Below, piece after piece: positions 1-7,742 of a DNA stretch of 64,000 nt (the first letter of the stretch is position 1; each line of letters starts with the position of its first letter). This DNA is from Spiribacter halobius. GTDB lineage: Bacteria; Pseudomonadota; Gammaproteobacteria; Nitrococcales; Nitrococcaceae. Where the stretch lies: contig NZ_CP086615.1 in assembly GCF_020883455.1 (NCBI RefSeq), positions 2,046,001 to 2,110,000 of the forward strand. The letters are read 5' to 3'. The notes beneath the pieces were generated by a model that was given only the letters and a program-made list of their open reading frames with translations, was not told the DNA's origin and did not search any database. A program made the translations under genes and the position numbers.

Positions 1-514
1 CCAGCCCGTCCAGGGCCGCCCAGATCAGGCAGCGCGCGCGGTCGGGATGGGCCCGGGCGAAGCGGACCAGTGCCAGCCGGATGCGGGCGCCGTGCTCCTC
101 CTGCGCCACCTGCTCGGGGATCGACAGCTGGGGGTCTGCCAGACGCTCGATCACGTCGTCGGCGAGCGGCTGCTGATGGCGGCGCAGCCGCAGCGCGTCG
201 ATCATCACCCGGCGCGCAGTGGTGCGCAGCCACGCCCCGATGCGCGCGGGATCCCGGACCTCATGGGCGTGCCGGATGAGGCGCAGGAAGGTGTCGTGGG
301 TCCAGTCGTCCGCTTCGGCCGCGCTCACCCCCTGGCGGCGGTAGCGTTCGCGGAGCCCGGCGGCGTGCCGGCGGTAGAGGCTGGCCAGCGCACGCTGGCG
401 CTCGTGCGGCCGGCCATGGCGGAGCGCTGCCATCAGTGCGGCGTCGCTCTCGTCCCCGGCGTGACCGCCGTCCATGCGCTGGGCATGGCCGTCCGGCGTC
501 GGTGGTGTCGGCAT
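1..514 (-). CDS. ECF-type RNA polymerase sigma factor (partial, C-terminus off the left edge)
   Basis: This is an open reverse-strand frame of 171 codons that runs off the left edge without a stop. The translation holds a sigma-70 region 2-like stretch: helices around YRRHAAGLRERYRRQG, then EADDWTHDTFLRLIRH, then the core-binding/-10 recognition piece GAWLRTTARRVMIDALRLRR. This layout is that of extracytoplasmic-function sigma factors, which redirect RNA polymerase to small stress regulons. Region 4 would follow but is only begun (EQVAQEEHGARIRLAL) before the edge. The ATG at 514 was chosen because it opens the only long frame and the text before region 2 looks like a short charged leader. 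No anti-sigma gene can be seen because the downstream side is outside the window. The class is fairly sure; the subgroup is not. Confidence 0.72.
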   Translation of the reverse strand, partial: MPTPPTPDGHAQRMDGGHAGDESDAALMAALRHGRPHERQRALASLYRRHAAGLRERYRRQGVSAAEADDWTHDTFLRLIRHAHEVRDPARIGAWLRTTARRVMIDALRLRRHQQPLADDVIERLADPQLSIPEQVAQEEHGARIRLALVRFARAHPDRARCLIWAALDGL

Positions 515-559
515 CGAAGTCTTCCTCCAAGGCTTGTTGTTCTTGGTGCCCGGAGTGGC

Positions 560-586
560 TGCGCAGACGGTCCGAACCGTCCTGCG
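560..586. repeat. inverted repeat upstream of the sigma-factor gene
   Basis: Arms TGCGCAGACGGT and ACCGTCCTGCGCA flank a CCGA loop, with one bulged base. It lies 46 bp before the start codon of the ECF sigma gene, in the gap shared with hsp20. It could be an operator or a small hairpin in the leader. No T-tract follows on either strand, so a terminator is less likely. Confidence 0.4.
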
Positions 587-729
587 CACAGGGACGGCAG
601 GGGAGCGCCTCCGCTAAAGCGGCAGGTGGCAGTGACCGGCGTCAAAGTCGTGGGTTTGTGACGCGGTGCCTGATTGACCGTGCAATCAATCACGCTGCGC
701 ACAGGGTTTCCGCGCCGCCACGGCCGCCG

Positions 730-758
730 CTTGAAGGCTCCCCCACCGACCACCATCT
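730..758 (+). promoter_or_regulatory. possible sigma-32 (heat-shock) promoter for hsp20-lon
   Basis: CTTGAA at 730-735 matches the RpoH -35 element. After 15 bp, CACCATCT at 751-758 matches the RpoH -10 consensus CCCCATnT at all but one defined position. The site sits 56 bp before the hsp20 start codon, and both downstream genes belong to families commonly under heat-shock control. The rest of the 515-813 gap also holds an inverted repeat TGATTG...CAATCA near 670-687. The call is from sequence match only. Confidence 0.5.
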
Positions 759-813
759 CTGGGGGAGTGCGTGCCGGCCGGGGCCGGCTACAGAACGGAT
801 TCAGGAGCGGCGG

Positions 814-1215
814 ATGACCTCACGTGACCTGGAACGCCTGATGTGGGCGGATGCCTGCGAGATGCTCGATCGTGCCGAGCGGCTGCGGCGGCAGTTCTTC
901 CGCCCGGCCAGCGGGGCAGCCACCTCGGTGTGGGAGCCGCCAGTGGACGTCTACCAGAGCGCGGACACGGTCTGGCTGGTGGTCGCCATGCCCGGGGTGT
1001 CCCCGGAAGCCATCGAGGTCAGCGTGCGGGGCAGCGAGCTGGTGGTAAGCGGCGAGCGGGCGTTGCCGGCCGTGGCCCGCGCCGGCTCGGTACGCCGCCT
1101 GGAGATCCCCCACGGCCGCTTCGAGCGGCGACTGACGCTGCCCCCCGGCACCTACCGCCTGGCCGAGCGGTACTGGGAGGACGGCTGCCTGTTCCTCGGC
1201 CTGCAGATCGCCTGA
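814..1215 (+). CDS. Hsp20/alpha-crystallin small heat-shock protein
   Basis: A 133-residue protein of the small heat-shock family, ATP-independent holdases that bind unfolding proteins in the cytoplasm. The alpha-crystallin domain spans about residues 40-133 and includes the typical beta-strand patterns VDVYQSADTVWLVVAMPGV and ELVVSGER, and the late A-x-x-x-x-x-G-x-L-like stretch AERYWEDGCLFLGL. The protein stops right after the domain and lacks the usual I-x-I/V tail that links dimers into larger oligomers, so it may form small assemblies. The start at 814 is preceded by AGGAG at 803-807; the open frame upstream of it is GC-rich read-through. It lies 17 bp before lon and is probably co-transcribed with it, joining holdase and protease functions. 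Confidence 0.88.
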   Translation: MTSRDLERLMWADACEMLDRAERLRRQFFRPASGAATSVWEPPVDVYQSADTVWLVVAMPGVSPEAIEVSVRGSELVVSGERALPAVARAGSVRRLEIPHGRFERRLTLPPGTYRLAERYWEDGCLFLGLQIA

Positions 1216-1232
1216 CGCGGAGTCACGCCACC

Positions 1233-3611
1233 ATGACGGATATCGAACATCACGGCCCGGACGCCGGCCGCCAGCAGCCGCCACTGCCAGACGACGCCCT
1301 CATCCTGCTGCCGGTGCGGGACCTTGTGCTCTTCCCGCAGCTGGTGCTGCCCGTGGGCATCGGACGGCGGCTGTCGGTGGCGGCGGCCCAGCAGGCGGTT
1401 CGCGACGATCGGCCGCTGGGGGTGCTGCTGCAGCGCGAGCGCGAGACCGAGCAGCCCGCCGGCGACGAGCTCTACCCGATGGGCACCGTGGCCAATGTGC
1501 TGCGCTTCGTCTCCGGAGAGGACGGCAACCACCACCTGGTCCTGCAGGGCGTGGAGCGCTTCCGGGTGCGCGAGTACCTTGAGGGCTACCCGTTCCTGGT
1601 CGCCCGGGTGGAGCGCATCCGCGAGGAGCAGCCCGAGGGGCCGGAAACCGAGGCGCGCGTGCTCGCCCTGCGCGAGCGCGCGCTCGAGGCCCTGGAGCTG
1701 CTGCCGCAGGCCCCGCGGGAGCTTGCCGGCGCGATCCGCTCGATCACCGAGCCGGGCCTGCTGGCGGACGCGGTGGCCGGCTATCTCGACCTGTCGCCGG
1801 CGGAGAAGCAGGAGCTGCTCGAGGAGACCGACGTCATCAGCCGGCTCGACCGGGTGCAGTCGCTGCTCGACTACCGCGTCGAGGTGCTGCGGCTGTCGCA
1901 GAAGATCAGCCAGCGCACCCAGGAGACCATGAGCGAGCGCCAGCGCGAGGCGGTGCTGCGCGAGCAGCTGCGCTCGATCCAGCAGGAGCTCGGCGAGGGC
2001 GACGACAAGGGCGAGGAGATCCGCGAGCTGGACCGGCGCATCGGCGAGGCGGGCATGCCCGAGGAGGCCGAGGAGCAGGCGCGCAAGGAGCTCAAGCGCC
2101 TGGAGCGCATGCCCGAGGGGGCCGCCGAGTACTCCATGGTGCGCACCTACCTGGACTGGCTGCTGGAGCTGCCCTGGAGCCAGGCGAGCGAGGAGCACAT
2201 CGATATCGCCCGGGCCCGGGAGATTCTGGACGAGGACCACTACGGCCTGGAGCCGGTGAAGCGGCGCATCCTCGAGCACCTGGCCGTGCGCAAGCTCAAC
2301 CCCGAGGGCAAGAGCCCGATCCTCTGCTTCGTCGGCCCGCCCGGCGTGGGCAAGACCTCCCTCGGCCAGAGCATCGCCCGGGCCACGGGGCGCGAGTTCG
2401 TGCGCGCGAGCCTCGGCGGCGTCCACGACGAGTCCGAGATCCGCGGTCATCGGCGCACCTATATCGGTGCCCTGCCCGGCAAGGTGATCCAGGGCATCCG
2501 CAAGGCCGGCGCCAACAACCCGGTGTTCATGCTCGACGAGATGGACAAGCTCGGCGCCGGCATCCAGGGCGATCCCTCGGCGGCGCTGCTGGAGGTGCTG
2601 GATCCGGCGCAGAACAGCACTTTCCAGGACAACTACCTGGGCGTGACCTTCGACCTCTCGCCGGTGATGTTCATCGGCACCGCCAACGTCCCGGACCAGA
2701 TCCCCGGGCCGCTGCGGGACCGCATGGAGCTCATCGAGCTGCCGGGCTACACCGAGGACGAGAAGGTGGAGATCGCCCGGCGTTACCTGCTGCCGCGCCA
2801 GCGCGAGGCGGCGGGGCTCCGCGAGGAGCAGCTCGAGGTCACCGACGCCGCCCTGCACCGCATCGTCGCCGAGTACACCCGCGAGGCCGGCTGCCGCCAG
2901 CTGGAGCGCCAGCTCGGCGCGGTGGCCCGGCACGTGGCGGTGCGCATCGCCGAGGGCCGCAGCGAGGGGGAGCGCATCGACGCCGACGACCTCCACGATG
3001 CCCTGGGCGCGCCGAAGTACGAGAACGAGGTGGCCATGCGCACCAGCGTGCCCGGCGTGGCCACCGGCCTGGCCTGGACGCCGGTGGGCGGCGATATCCT
3101 GTTCATCGAGGCGAGCCGCTCCGCGGGCAGCGGCCGGCTGATCCTCACCGGCCAGCTCGGCGACGTCATGAAGGAGAGCGCCCAGACCGCGCTCAGCCTG
3201 ATCAAGGCCCGGGCGGACGAGCTGGCGGTGGACGCCGAGGCCCTGCAGAAGGCCGACATCCACGTGCACGTGCCCGCCGGCGCCATCCCCAAGGACGGGC
3301 CCAGCGCCGGGGTGGCCATGTACACTGCCCTGGTGTCCCTGCTCACCGGGCGCTGCGTGCGCGAGAGCGTGGCCATGACCGGCGAGATCACCCTGCGCGG
3401 GCTGGTGCTGCCCGTGGGCGGGATCAAGGAGAAGGTGCTCGCCGCCCAGCGTGCCGGCATCACGACGGTCCTGCTCCCCGCCCGCAACCGCAAGGACTGG
3501 GAGGACATCCCCGAGCACGCCCGGGAGAAGCTGGAATTCCGCTGGATCGACCGCGTCGACGACGCCGTCGAGGCGGCCCTGCAGCCGGCGCCCGAGCCGG
3601 AGCCGGCGTGA
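1233..3611 (+). CDS. lon: ATP-dependent protease La (Lon)
   Basis: A 792-residue LonA protease that unfolds and degrades damaged and short-lived regulatory proteins in the cytoplasm. Domains in order: N-terminal substrate-binding LAN domain beginning [16 protein letters not shown], a long charged coiled region, the AAA+ module with Walker A GPPGVGKT (about 368-375) and Walker B VFMLDEMD, and the C-terminal peptidase domain. The catalytic serine is S691 in PKDGPSAG and the catalytic lysine is K734 in GGIKEK, with the 43-residue spacing of the E. coli enzyme. Length is normal for the family (about 780-810). The start at 1233 gives the expected N-terminus. Its position 17 bp after hsp20 and behind a possible heat-shock promoter fits stress induction. 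The neighbourhood differs from the clpX-lon arrangement common in relatives, so this may be a second Lon paralogue. Confidence 0.96.
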   Translation: MTDIEHHGPDAGRQQPPLPDDALILLPVRDLVLFPQLVLPVGIGRRLSVAAAQQAVRDDRPLGVLLQRERETEQPAGDELYPMGTVANVLRFVSGEDGNHHLVLQGVERFRVREYLEGYPFLVARVERIREEQPEGPETEARVLALRERALEALELLPQAPRELAGAIRSITEPGLLADAVAGYLDLSPAEKQELLEETDVISRLDRVQSLLDYRVEVLRLSQKISQRTQETMSERQREAVLREQLRSIQQELGEGDDKGEEIRELDRRIGEAGMPEEAEEQARKELKRLERMPEGAAEYSMVRTYLDWLLELPWSQASEEHIDIARAREILDEDHYGLEPVKRRILEHLAVRKLNPEGKSPILCFVGPPGVGKTSLGQSIARATGREFVRASLGGVHDESEIRGHRRTYIGALPGKVIQGIRKAGANNPVFMLDEMDKLGAGIQGDPSAALLEVLDPAQNSTFQDNYLGVTFDLSPVMFIGTANVPDQIPGPLRDRMELIELPGYTEDEKVEIARRYLLPRQREAAGLREEQLEVTDAALHRIVAEYTREAGCRQLERQLGAVARHVAVRIAEGRSEGERIDADDLHDALGAPKYENEVAMRTSVPGVATGLAWTPVGGDILFIEASRSAGSGRLILTGQLGDVMKESAQTALSLIKARADELAVDAEALQKADIHVHVPAGAIPKDGPSAGVAMYTALVSLLTGRCVRESVAMTGEITLRGLVLPVGGIKEKVLAAQRAGITTVLLPARNRKDWEDIPEHAREKLEFRWIDRVDDAVEAALQPAPEPEPA

Positions 3612-3643
3612 CCGGCGCAGCGCCGAAGGAATGGCAGTAGTCA

Positions 3644-3723
3644 GTAGGTCGGCAAGCGCGCAGCGCTCGCCGACAGCCGCGCGGAGCGCGGCCCGCAGAT
3701 TCGCCTGCCGGCGTGTCGGGTAG
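3644..3723. repeat. GTAGGTCG-family interspersed repeat, truncated copy
   Basis: Starts GTAGGTCGGCAAGCGC, continues through the internal palindromes CAGCGCTCG and CCGCGCGGAGCGCGG, and ends at GTGTCGGGTAG, so it lacks about 24 bp of the right terminal arm. It is a near-perfect direct duplicate of the next copy, three bases further on. Confidence 0.8.
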
Positions 3724-3726
3724 GAA

Positions 3727-3830
3727 GTAGGTCGGCAAGCGCGCAGCGCTCGCCGACAGCCGCGCAGAGCGCGGCCCACGGATTCGCCTGCCGGCGTGTC
3801 GGGTAGCGCCTGCGGCGCTTCCCGACCTAC
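3727..3830. repeat. GTAGGTCG-family interspersed repeat, complete copy with terminal inverted repeats
   Basis: This 104-bp unit begins GTAGGTCGGCAAGCGC (3727-3742) and ends GCGCTTCCCGACCTAC (3815-3830). The ends are inverted repeats with one mismatch in 16. The interior has further hairpins (GTCGGGTAGCGCC/GGCGCTTCCCGAC). It lies between the convergent ends of lon and trpB, and its right arm supplies the TAG stop codon of trpB at 3827-3829. It may work as a bidirectional terminator. It has no coding capacity and resembles a MITE- or REPIN-like element. Confidence 0.82.
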
Positions 3831-5185
3831 ACCTGCGGCAGCCCGGACAGCGCCATGGCCTGCTCGGCGTCGCTGGTGTGCTCGTCGCTCAGCCTGCCGG
3901 CGAGATAGTCCGTGTAGGCCTGCATGTCGAAGTGGCCGTGGCCGCAGAGGTTGAACAGCAGCGCCTTTGACTCCCCGGCCTCGCGGCAGCGGATGGCCTC
4001 GTCAATGGTGGCCTTGACCGCGTGGTTCGCCTCCGGCGCCGGGATGATGCCCTCGGCCCGGGCGAACTCCAGGCCCGCGGCGAAGCATTCCAGCTGGCCG
4101 TAGGCGCGGGGCCGGATGTAACCGAGCGCGGTGAGATGGCTCACCTGCGGCGCCATGCCGTGATAGCGCAGGCCGCCGGCGTGGAAGCCCGGCGGCACGA
4201 AGCCCGAACCGAGGGTGTGCATCTTGGTCAGCGGCGTGAGATGCCCGGTATCGCCCCAGTCGTAGGCGAACCGCCCGCGGGTCAGCGTCGGGCAGGCCGC
4301 CGGCTCCACCGCGACGAAGTCCACCTTGCGCCCGCCACGCAGCTGCTCGCCGAGGAAGGGAAAGGCGAGGCCGGCGAAGTTGCTGCCACCGCCGGTGCAG
4401 CCGATGACCATGTCCGGGTAGTCGTCCACCATCTCGAGCTGCACCTGTGCCTCCAGGCCGGCGACGGTCTGGTGCAGGAGCACATGGTTGAGCACGCTGC
4501 CGAGGGCATACTTGGTGTCCTCGCGCTCGGCGGCAAGCTCCACCGCCTCGCTGATGGCGATACCGAGGCTGCCCGTGCTGTCCGGGTGTTCCGCGAGCAC
4601 GGCGCGGCCGGCGGCCGTGGTGTCGCTCGGGCTCGCGATGCAGTGGGCGCCGAAGCTCTCCATGAAGGCCCGGCGATAGGGCTTCTGCTCGTAGCTGACC
4701 CGCACCATGTACACCGCGATCTCGAGCTCGAACATGGCGCCGGCGAGGGCCAGCGACGAGCCCCACTGGCCTGCGCCGGTCTCGGTGGTAATGCGGCGCA
4801 CGCCCTCGGCGTGGTTGTAGAAGGCCTGCGGGATGGCCGTATTCGGCTTGTGGCTGCCGGCCGGACTCACGCCCTCGTACTTGTAGTAGATCCGCGCCGG
4901 GGTCTGCAGCGCGTGCTCGAGGCGCCGGGCGCGATAGAGCGGCGTCGGCCGCCACTGGCGATAGGCGTCACGCACCGGCCCGGGGATCCCGATCTCCCGC
5001 TCGGTGCTCATCTCCTGCTCGATCACCGCGCGCGGGAAGATCGGCGCGAGATCATCGGGTGTGACCGGCTCGTGGGTCTGTGGATTGAGCACCGGCGCCA
5101 GCGGCTCCGGCAGGTCGGCGTTGATGTTGTACCAGTGCCGCGGCAGCTGCGACTCGGCGAGCACGGTCTTCACGGTCTCGGGCAT
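3827..5185 (-). CDS. trpB: TrpB2-type tryptophan synthase beta chain
   Basis: A 452-residue PLP enzyme that condenses indole with L-serine to tryptophan. Length and sequence are of the TrpB2 class: extended N-terminus ([16 protein letters not shown]), the PLP lysine K113 in [19 protein letters not shown], and the glycine-rich phosphate loop GCTGGGSN. The classical TrpB1 is about 400 residues and is coupled to TrpA. TrpB2 enzymes often act without TrpA as indole-scavenging synthases or serve aromatic salvage. No trpA or other tryptophan gene is nearby, which fits a stand-alone role. The start at 5185 gives the full TrpB2 N-terminus. Its last codon lies in an interspersed repeat. Another PLP lyase role is possible but less likely. 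Confidence 0.9.
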   Translation of the reverse strand: MPETVKTVLAESQLPRHWYNINADLPEPLAPVLNPQTHEPVTPDDLAPIFPRAVIEQEMSTEREIGIPGPVRDAYRQWRPTPLYRARRLEHALQTPARIYYKYEGVSPAGSHKPNTAIPQAFYNHAEGVRRITTETGAGQWGSSLALAGAMFELEIAVYMVRVSYEQKPYRRAFMESFGAHCIASPSDTTAAGRAVLAEHPDSTGSLGIAISEAVELAAEREDTKYALGSVLNHVLLHQTVAGLEAQVQLEMVDDYPDMVIGCTGGGSNFAGLAFPFLGEQLRGGRKVDFVAVEPAACPTLTRGRFAYDWGDTGHLTPLTKMHTLGSGFVPPGFHAGGLRYHGMAPQVSHLTALGYIRPRAYGQLECFAAGLEFARAEGIIPAPEANHAVKATIDEAIRCREAGESKALLFNLCGHGHFDMQAYTDYLAGRLSDEHTSDAEQAMALSGLPQV

Positions 5186-5285
5186 GACGGCGGACGTCCT
5201 CTTCCGGGGCGTGGGTCCGAGAAGCTATCACGCCAGGCGGTGCCGCGGGGCGTTCGGCTGCCGGGAATTCGCCACGGGGCGGCGC

Positions 5286-6749
5286 TCAGGCCGGGGGCAG
5301 GATGAGGGTTGCGGTGGTGCCTTCGCCGGGCGTGCTGTCGAGGGTGAGGCGGCCGCCGCTCTCGCGGGCGAAGCCGTCGGCCATGCTCAGGCCCAGGCCG
5401 GTGCCGAAGCCGTGGCGGCGGTGGCTGAAAAAGGGCTCCCGGGCGCGGGCGAGCACCTCCGGCGACATGCCGACGCCGGTGTCCCGGAGGGTGATGACGA
5501 CCTCGCCGTCGGCCGTCGTGCCGACGGTGAGGGTGATCGTGCCGGACTCCTCCATGGCCTCGATGGCATTGAGCGCCAGCGCCAGCAGCGAGGTCTCGAG
5601 CAGGGCGGGGTCTGCGATCACCTTGGGAACGCTGGCGGGGAGATCGGCTTCCAGCACCACGTGCCGCGGCAGGTTGGAACGGATCAGCGCTGCCGTGTCC
5701 TGCACCGTTGCCAGCGGGTCGATCTGCTGGGCGACCATCACCCGGCGCCGCGAATAGGTGAGCAGGCGGCGCACCAGGTCGGCGCCATGCTCGGAGGCGC
5801 GCAGGATCGACTCCAGGTAGCCGCGGCTGCGCTCGTCGAGCAGGGCATCGTCCAGCAACAGGTCGGCGGAGGCGGTGATGCGCATGAGCAGGTTGTTGAA
5901 TTCATGGGCGACGCCGCCGGTGATGCGGGTGACGAGCTCCATGCGGCTCGCCTCCAGCAGCTGGCGCTCGCGCCGGCGCTCGTGGGTGACGTCGGCGAGG
6001 ATCCAGACGCGCCCGCTCGCCTGCGCCAGCTCCAGCGGACGGTGCTGCACGAACAGCACCCGCTCGCCGCGGCGCAGATCGGCGCTGCGGGGGTCGTCCG
6101 GGCTGCCATCCAGCGCCAGCCGTTCGCCGGCCTCCGCCGCGTTGTCGGCGCTGCCGATGAATCCACGCATGAGGCGCGAGAACTCGGCCGGGGTCACGCT
6201 ATGCGTCGGCGCTCCCAGCAGGAGCGCGGCGGCCGGGCTCATCACCACCCAACGGGCGCCATCCTCGACAAAGGCGACGCCATGGGGCAGCGCTTCCAGC
6301 ACGCCGAGCAGCAGCGCCGCCGGCGAGAGCGCCCCGGGGGGGCGGGCGGCCTGGCTCAGCAGCATATCCAGGGTGCGGCAGGCGGGCTCCAGCGGAGGTG
6401 CGTCGGGAACCGCATCCGCCCAGGCGAACAGCAGCCGGCAGCGAGACTCCACCGCGCCGACGGGCGGGCCGAACCACAATGCCTGCGGCCGGCCGCCACA
6501 GGCGCTGAGGAGCACGGCGGGGAGTTGCGCCTCCCGGGTGGTCTGCGGCACCGGCGCGGCGAAGGGCGCCAGTGGCGCCGTGGGTACGGTGACCCCGGTG
6601 GCGAGCCTTGCCGTGGGCCATTGCGCCACCACCATGGCGCGCTCGCTCCCGGTGGCGTCCAGCAGCAGCGCGGTGCCGGCGCCGGCCGCCTGCGCCGCTA
6701 TGGCCAGGGCGTCGTCCAGCCGGCCGGGCACGGCGCCGGCGTCGATCAT
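5286..6749 (-). CDS. soluble PAS-domain sensor histidine kinase coupled to an RsbQ-like hydrolase
   Basis: A 487-residue histidine kinase with no membrane segment. Residues 1-140 form a diverged GAF-like region. About 148-260 is a PAS domain (LEALPHGVAFVEDGARWVVM... through VWILADVTHERR). The HisKA box has the phospho-acceptor H282 in GGVAHEFNNLL, and the HATPase domain follows with the N box LNAIEAM and G boxes DTGVGM and GTGLGLS. The H-box is of the HEFNN type. No receiver domain is attached and no response regulator adjoins. The ATG at 6747-6749 overlaps the TGA stop of the hydrolase gene (ATGA), implying translational coupling and joint function. In Bacillus the RsbQ hydrolase works with the PAS-containing RsbP phosphatase; here the PAS partner is a kinase. 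What it phosphorylates cannot be told from the sequence. Confidence 0.88.
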   Translation of the reverse strand: MIDAGAVPGRLDDALAIAAQAAGAGTALLLDATGSERAMVVAQWPTARLATGVTVPTAPLAPFAAPVPQTTREAQLPAVLLSACGGRPQALWFGPPVGAVESRCRLLFAWADAVPDAPPLEPACRTLDMLLSQAARPPGALSPAALLLGVLEALPHGVAFVEDGARWVVMSPAAALLLGAPTHSVTPAEFSRLMRGFIGSADNAAEAGERLALDGSPDDPRSADLRRGERVLFVQHRPLELAQASGRVWILADVTHERRRERQLLEASRMELVTRITGGVAHEFNNLLMRITASADLLLDDALLDERSRGYLESILRASEHGADLVRRLLTYSRRRVMVAQQIDPLATVQDTAALIRSNLPRHVVLEADLPASVPKVIADPALLETSLLALALNAIEAMEESGTITLTVGTTADGEVVITLRDTGVGMSPEVLARAREPFFSHRRHGFGTGLGLSMADGFARESGGRLTLDSTPGEGTTATLILPPA

Positions 6750-7585
6750 GGGGCAGCTCCGCTGCGTGCTGGCGTGTTCACGGGGAGGATCGTGCGCAGC
6801 GTCGACCACACCTCGTCCGGCGCGGAGAGGTGGGGCAGATGCCCGGACGCCTCGATCCGGTGCAGCGTGGCGTGCTGGAGGCTGTTGCGCAGATAGTCGG
6901 CCACCGCGGCCGGGACGGCCATGTCCTGGGAGCTGTGAATCAGATCCACGGGTACCGTCACCGCCGGCAGCAGGTCGCGCACGTCCGACTGGAAGATGGT
7001 GCGTGCCACGCCCACGGCGATGTCCGGGCGCATCGCGCGCAGGCCGTCGCTGAAGATGCGTACCGCTTCCGGCGCGTCGGCATGGATCACTGCGGGGGCG
7101 AAGCCCGCGACCCAGTCCTGATAGGTGGTGCCCATGGCGCGGTAGAGCCCGTCCAGATCCTCCTGGTCGAAGCCGCCGTAGTAGCCGGGGGCGTTCAGGT
7201 AGCGCGGCGAGGGGTTGAGCATGATCAGCCGGCGGAAACGCCAGTGCTGCTCGAGGCTCGCCATGAGCCCGATCATGCCGCCCACCGAGTGCCCGAGGTA
7301 ATAGGCGTCGGTGATCTCCTGCTCCGCGAGCAGGGCCAGGAGGTCGTCGGCGTAGTCACCGACGTGGGTGTAGTCGGCCGGCTCGAAATCCGGATCGGCG
7401 ATGCAGGCGAGGTCGTAGCCGAGGACGCGGAAGCGCGCGTCCAGCCCCGGGCGCAGATAGCGCCAGGAGGTCTGATCGGTGCCGAAGCCGTGGCCGAGGA
7501 TGAGCACCGGCCCGTCGACTCCGCTCCAGGTGGCGTTGAGGCGGCGGGCGTGACGGCCGTCGGCGGGTATCGGGAGGCGGGTCAT
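6746..7585 (-). CDS. RsbQ-like alpha/beta hydrolase (putative small-molecule sensor)
   Basis: A 279-residue alpha/beta hydrolase. The nucleophile elbow GHSVGG gives S100; D221 (SSQDMAVP) and H249 (EASGHLPH) complete the triad, close to the numbering of Bacillus RsbQ (S96, D219, H247). The RsbQ/KAI2/D14 signature is clear in NPSPRYLN followed by YYGGFDQEDL and the four-helix lid. Such proteins hydrolyse or bind a small hydrophobic ligand and signal through a partner protein. The start at 7585 was chosen because the fold begins there; the open frame upstream is non-homologous and crosses a repeat. The gene ends by a four-base overlap with the PAS kinase, so it likely feeds that kinase a signal. 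The family call is strong; the ligand is unknown. Confidence 0.88.
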   Translation of the reverse strand: MTRLPIPADGRHARRLNATWSGVDGPVLILGHGFGTDQTSWRYLRPGLDARFRVLGYDLACIADPDFEPADYTHVGDYADDLLALLAEQEITDAYYLGHSVGGMIGLMASLEQHWRFRRLIMLNPSPRYLNAPGYYGGFDQEDLDGLYRAMGTTYQDWVAGFAPAVIHADAPEAVRIFSDGLRAMRPDIAVGVARTIFQSDVRDLLPAVTVPVDLIHSSQDMAVPAAVADYLRNSLQHATLHRIEASGHLPHLSAPDEVWSTLRTILPVNTPARSGAAP

Positions 7586-7691
7586 GGTCAGCTCCAGGTG
7601 ATCGGAAGATCGGCAACCCCGACCTTGCCTAGTCGAGCACGCCGAGGCTGCCACGACCGCGAACTGGCGCAAAGCAGCAAGCGCCAGCCCG

Positions 7692-7737
7692 CCTGTCTCA
7701 CCGATCCGCGCCCGCAGCGGCGAATCGGTGAGACAGG
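7692..7737. repeat. dispersed CTCACCGAT hairpin, complete copy downstream of pdsS
   Basis: Arms CCTGTCTCACCGAT (7692-7705) and ATCGGTGAGACAGG (7724-7737) are perfectly complementary over 14 bp around an 18-nt GC-rich loop beginning ccgcgcccgc. It lies five bases beyond the stop codon of the minus-strand kinase gene, where it could end its transcript. The same core recurs at 22591, 56055 and as partial copies elsewhere. Confidence 0.85.
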
Positions 7738-7742
7738 TGGGC

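Noticed and set aside
1152-3779. A very long open frame antisense to lon (875 codons) and a similar one antisense to dnaX (25857-28544)
   Set aside because: Both mirror well-supported genes codon for codon in high-GC DNA; the translations are His/Leu/Ala/Arg-rich shadow text without any domain.
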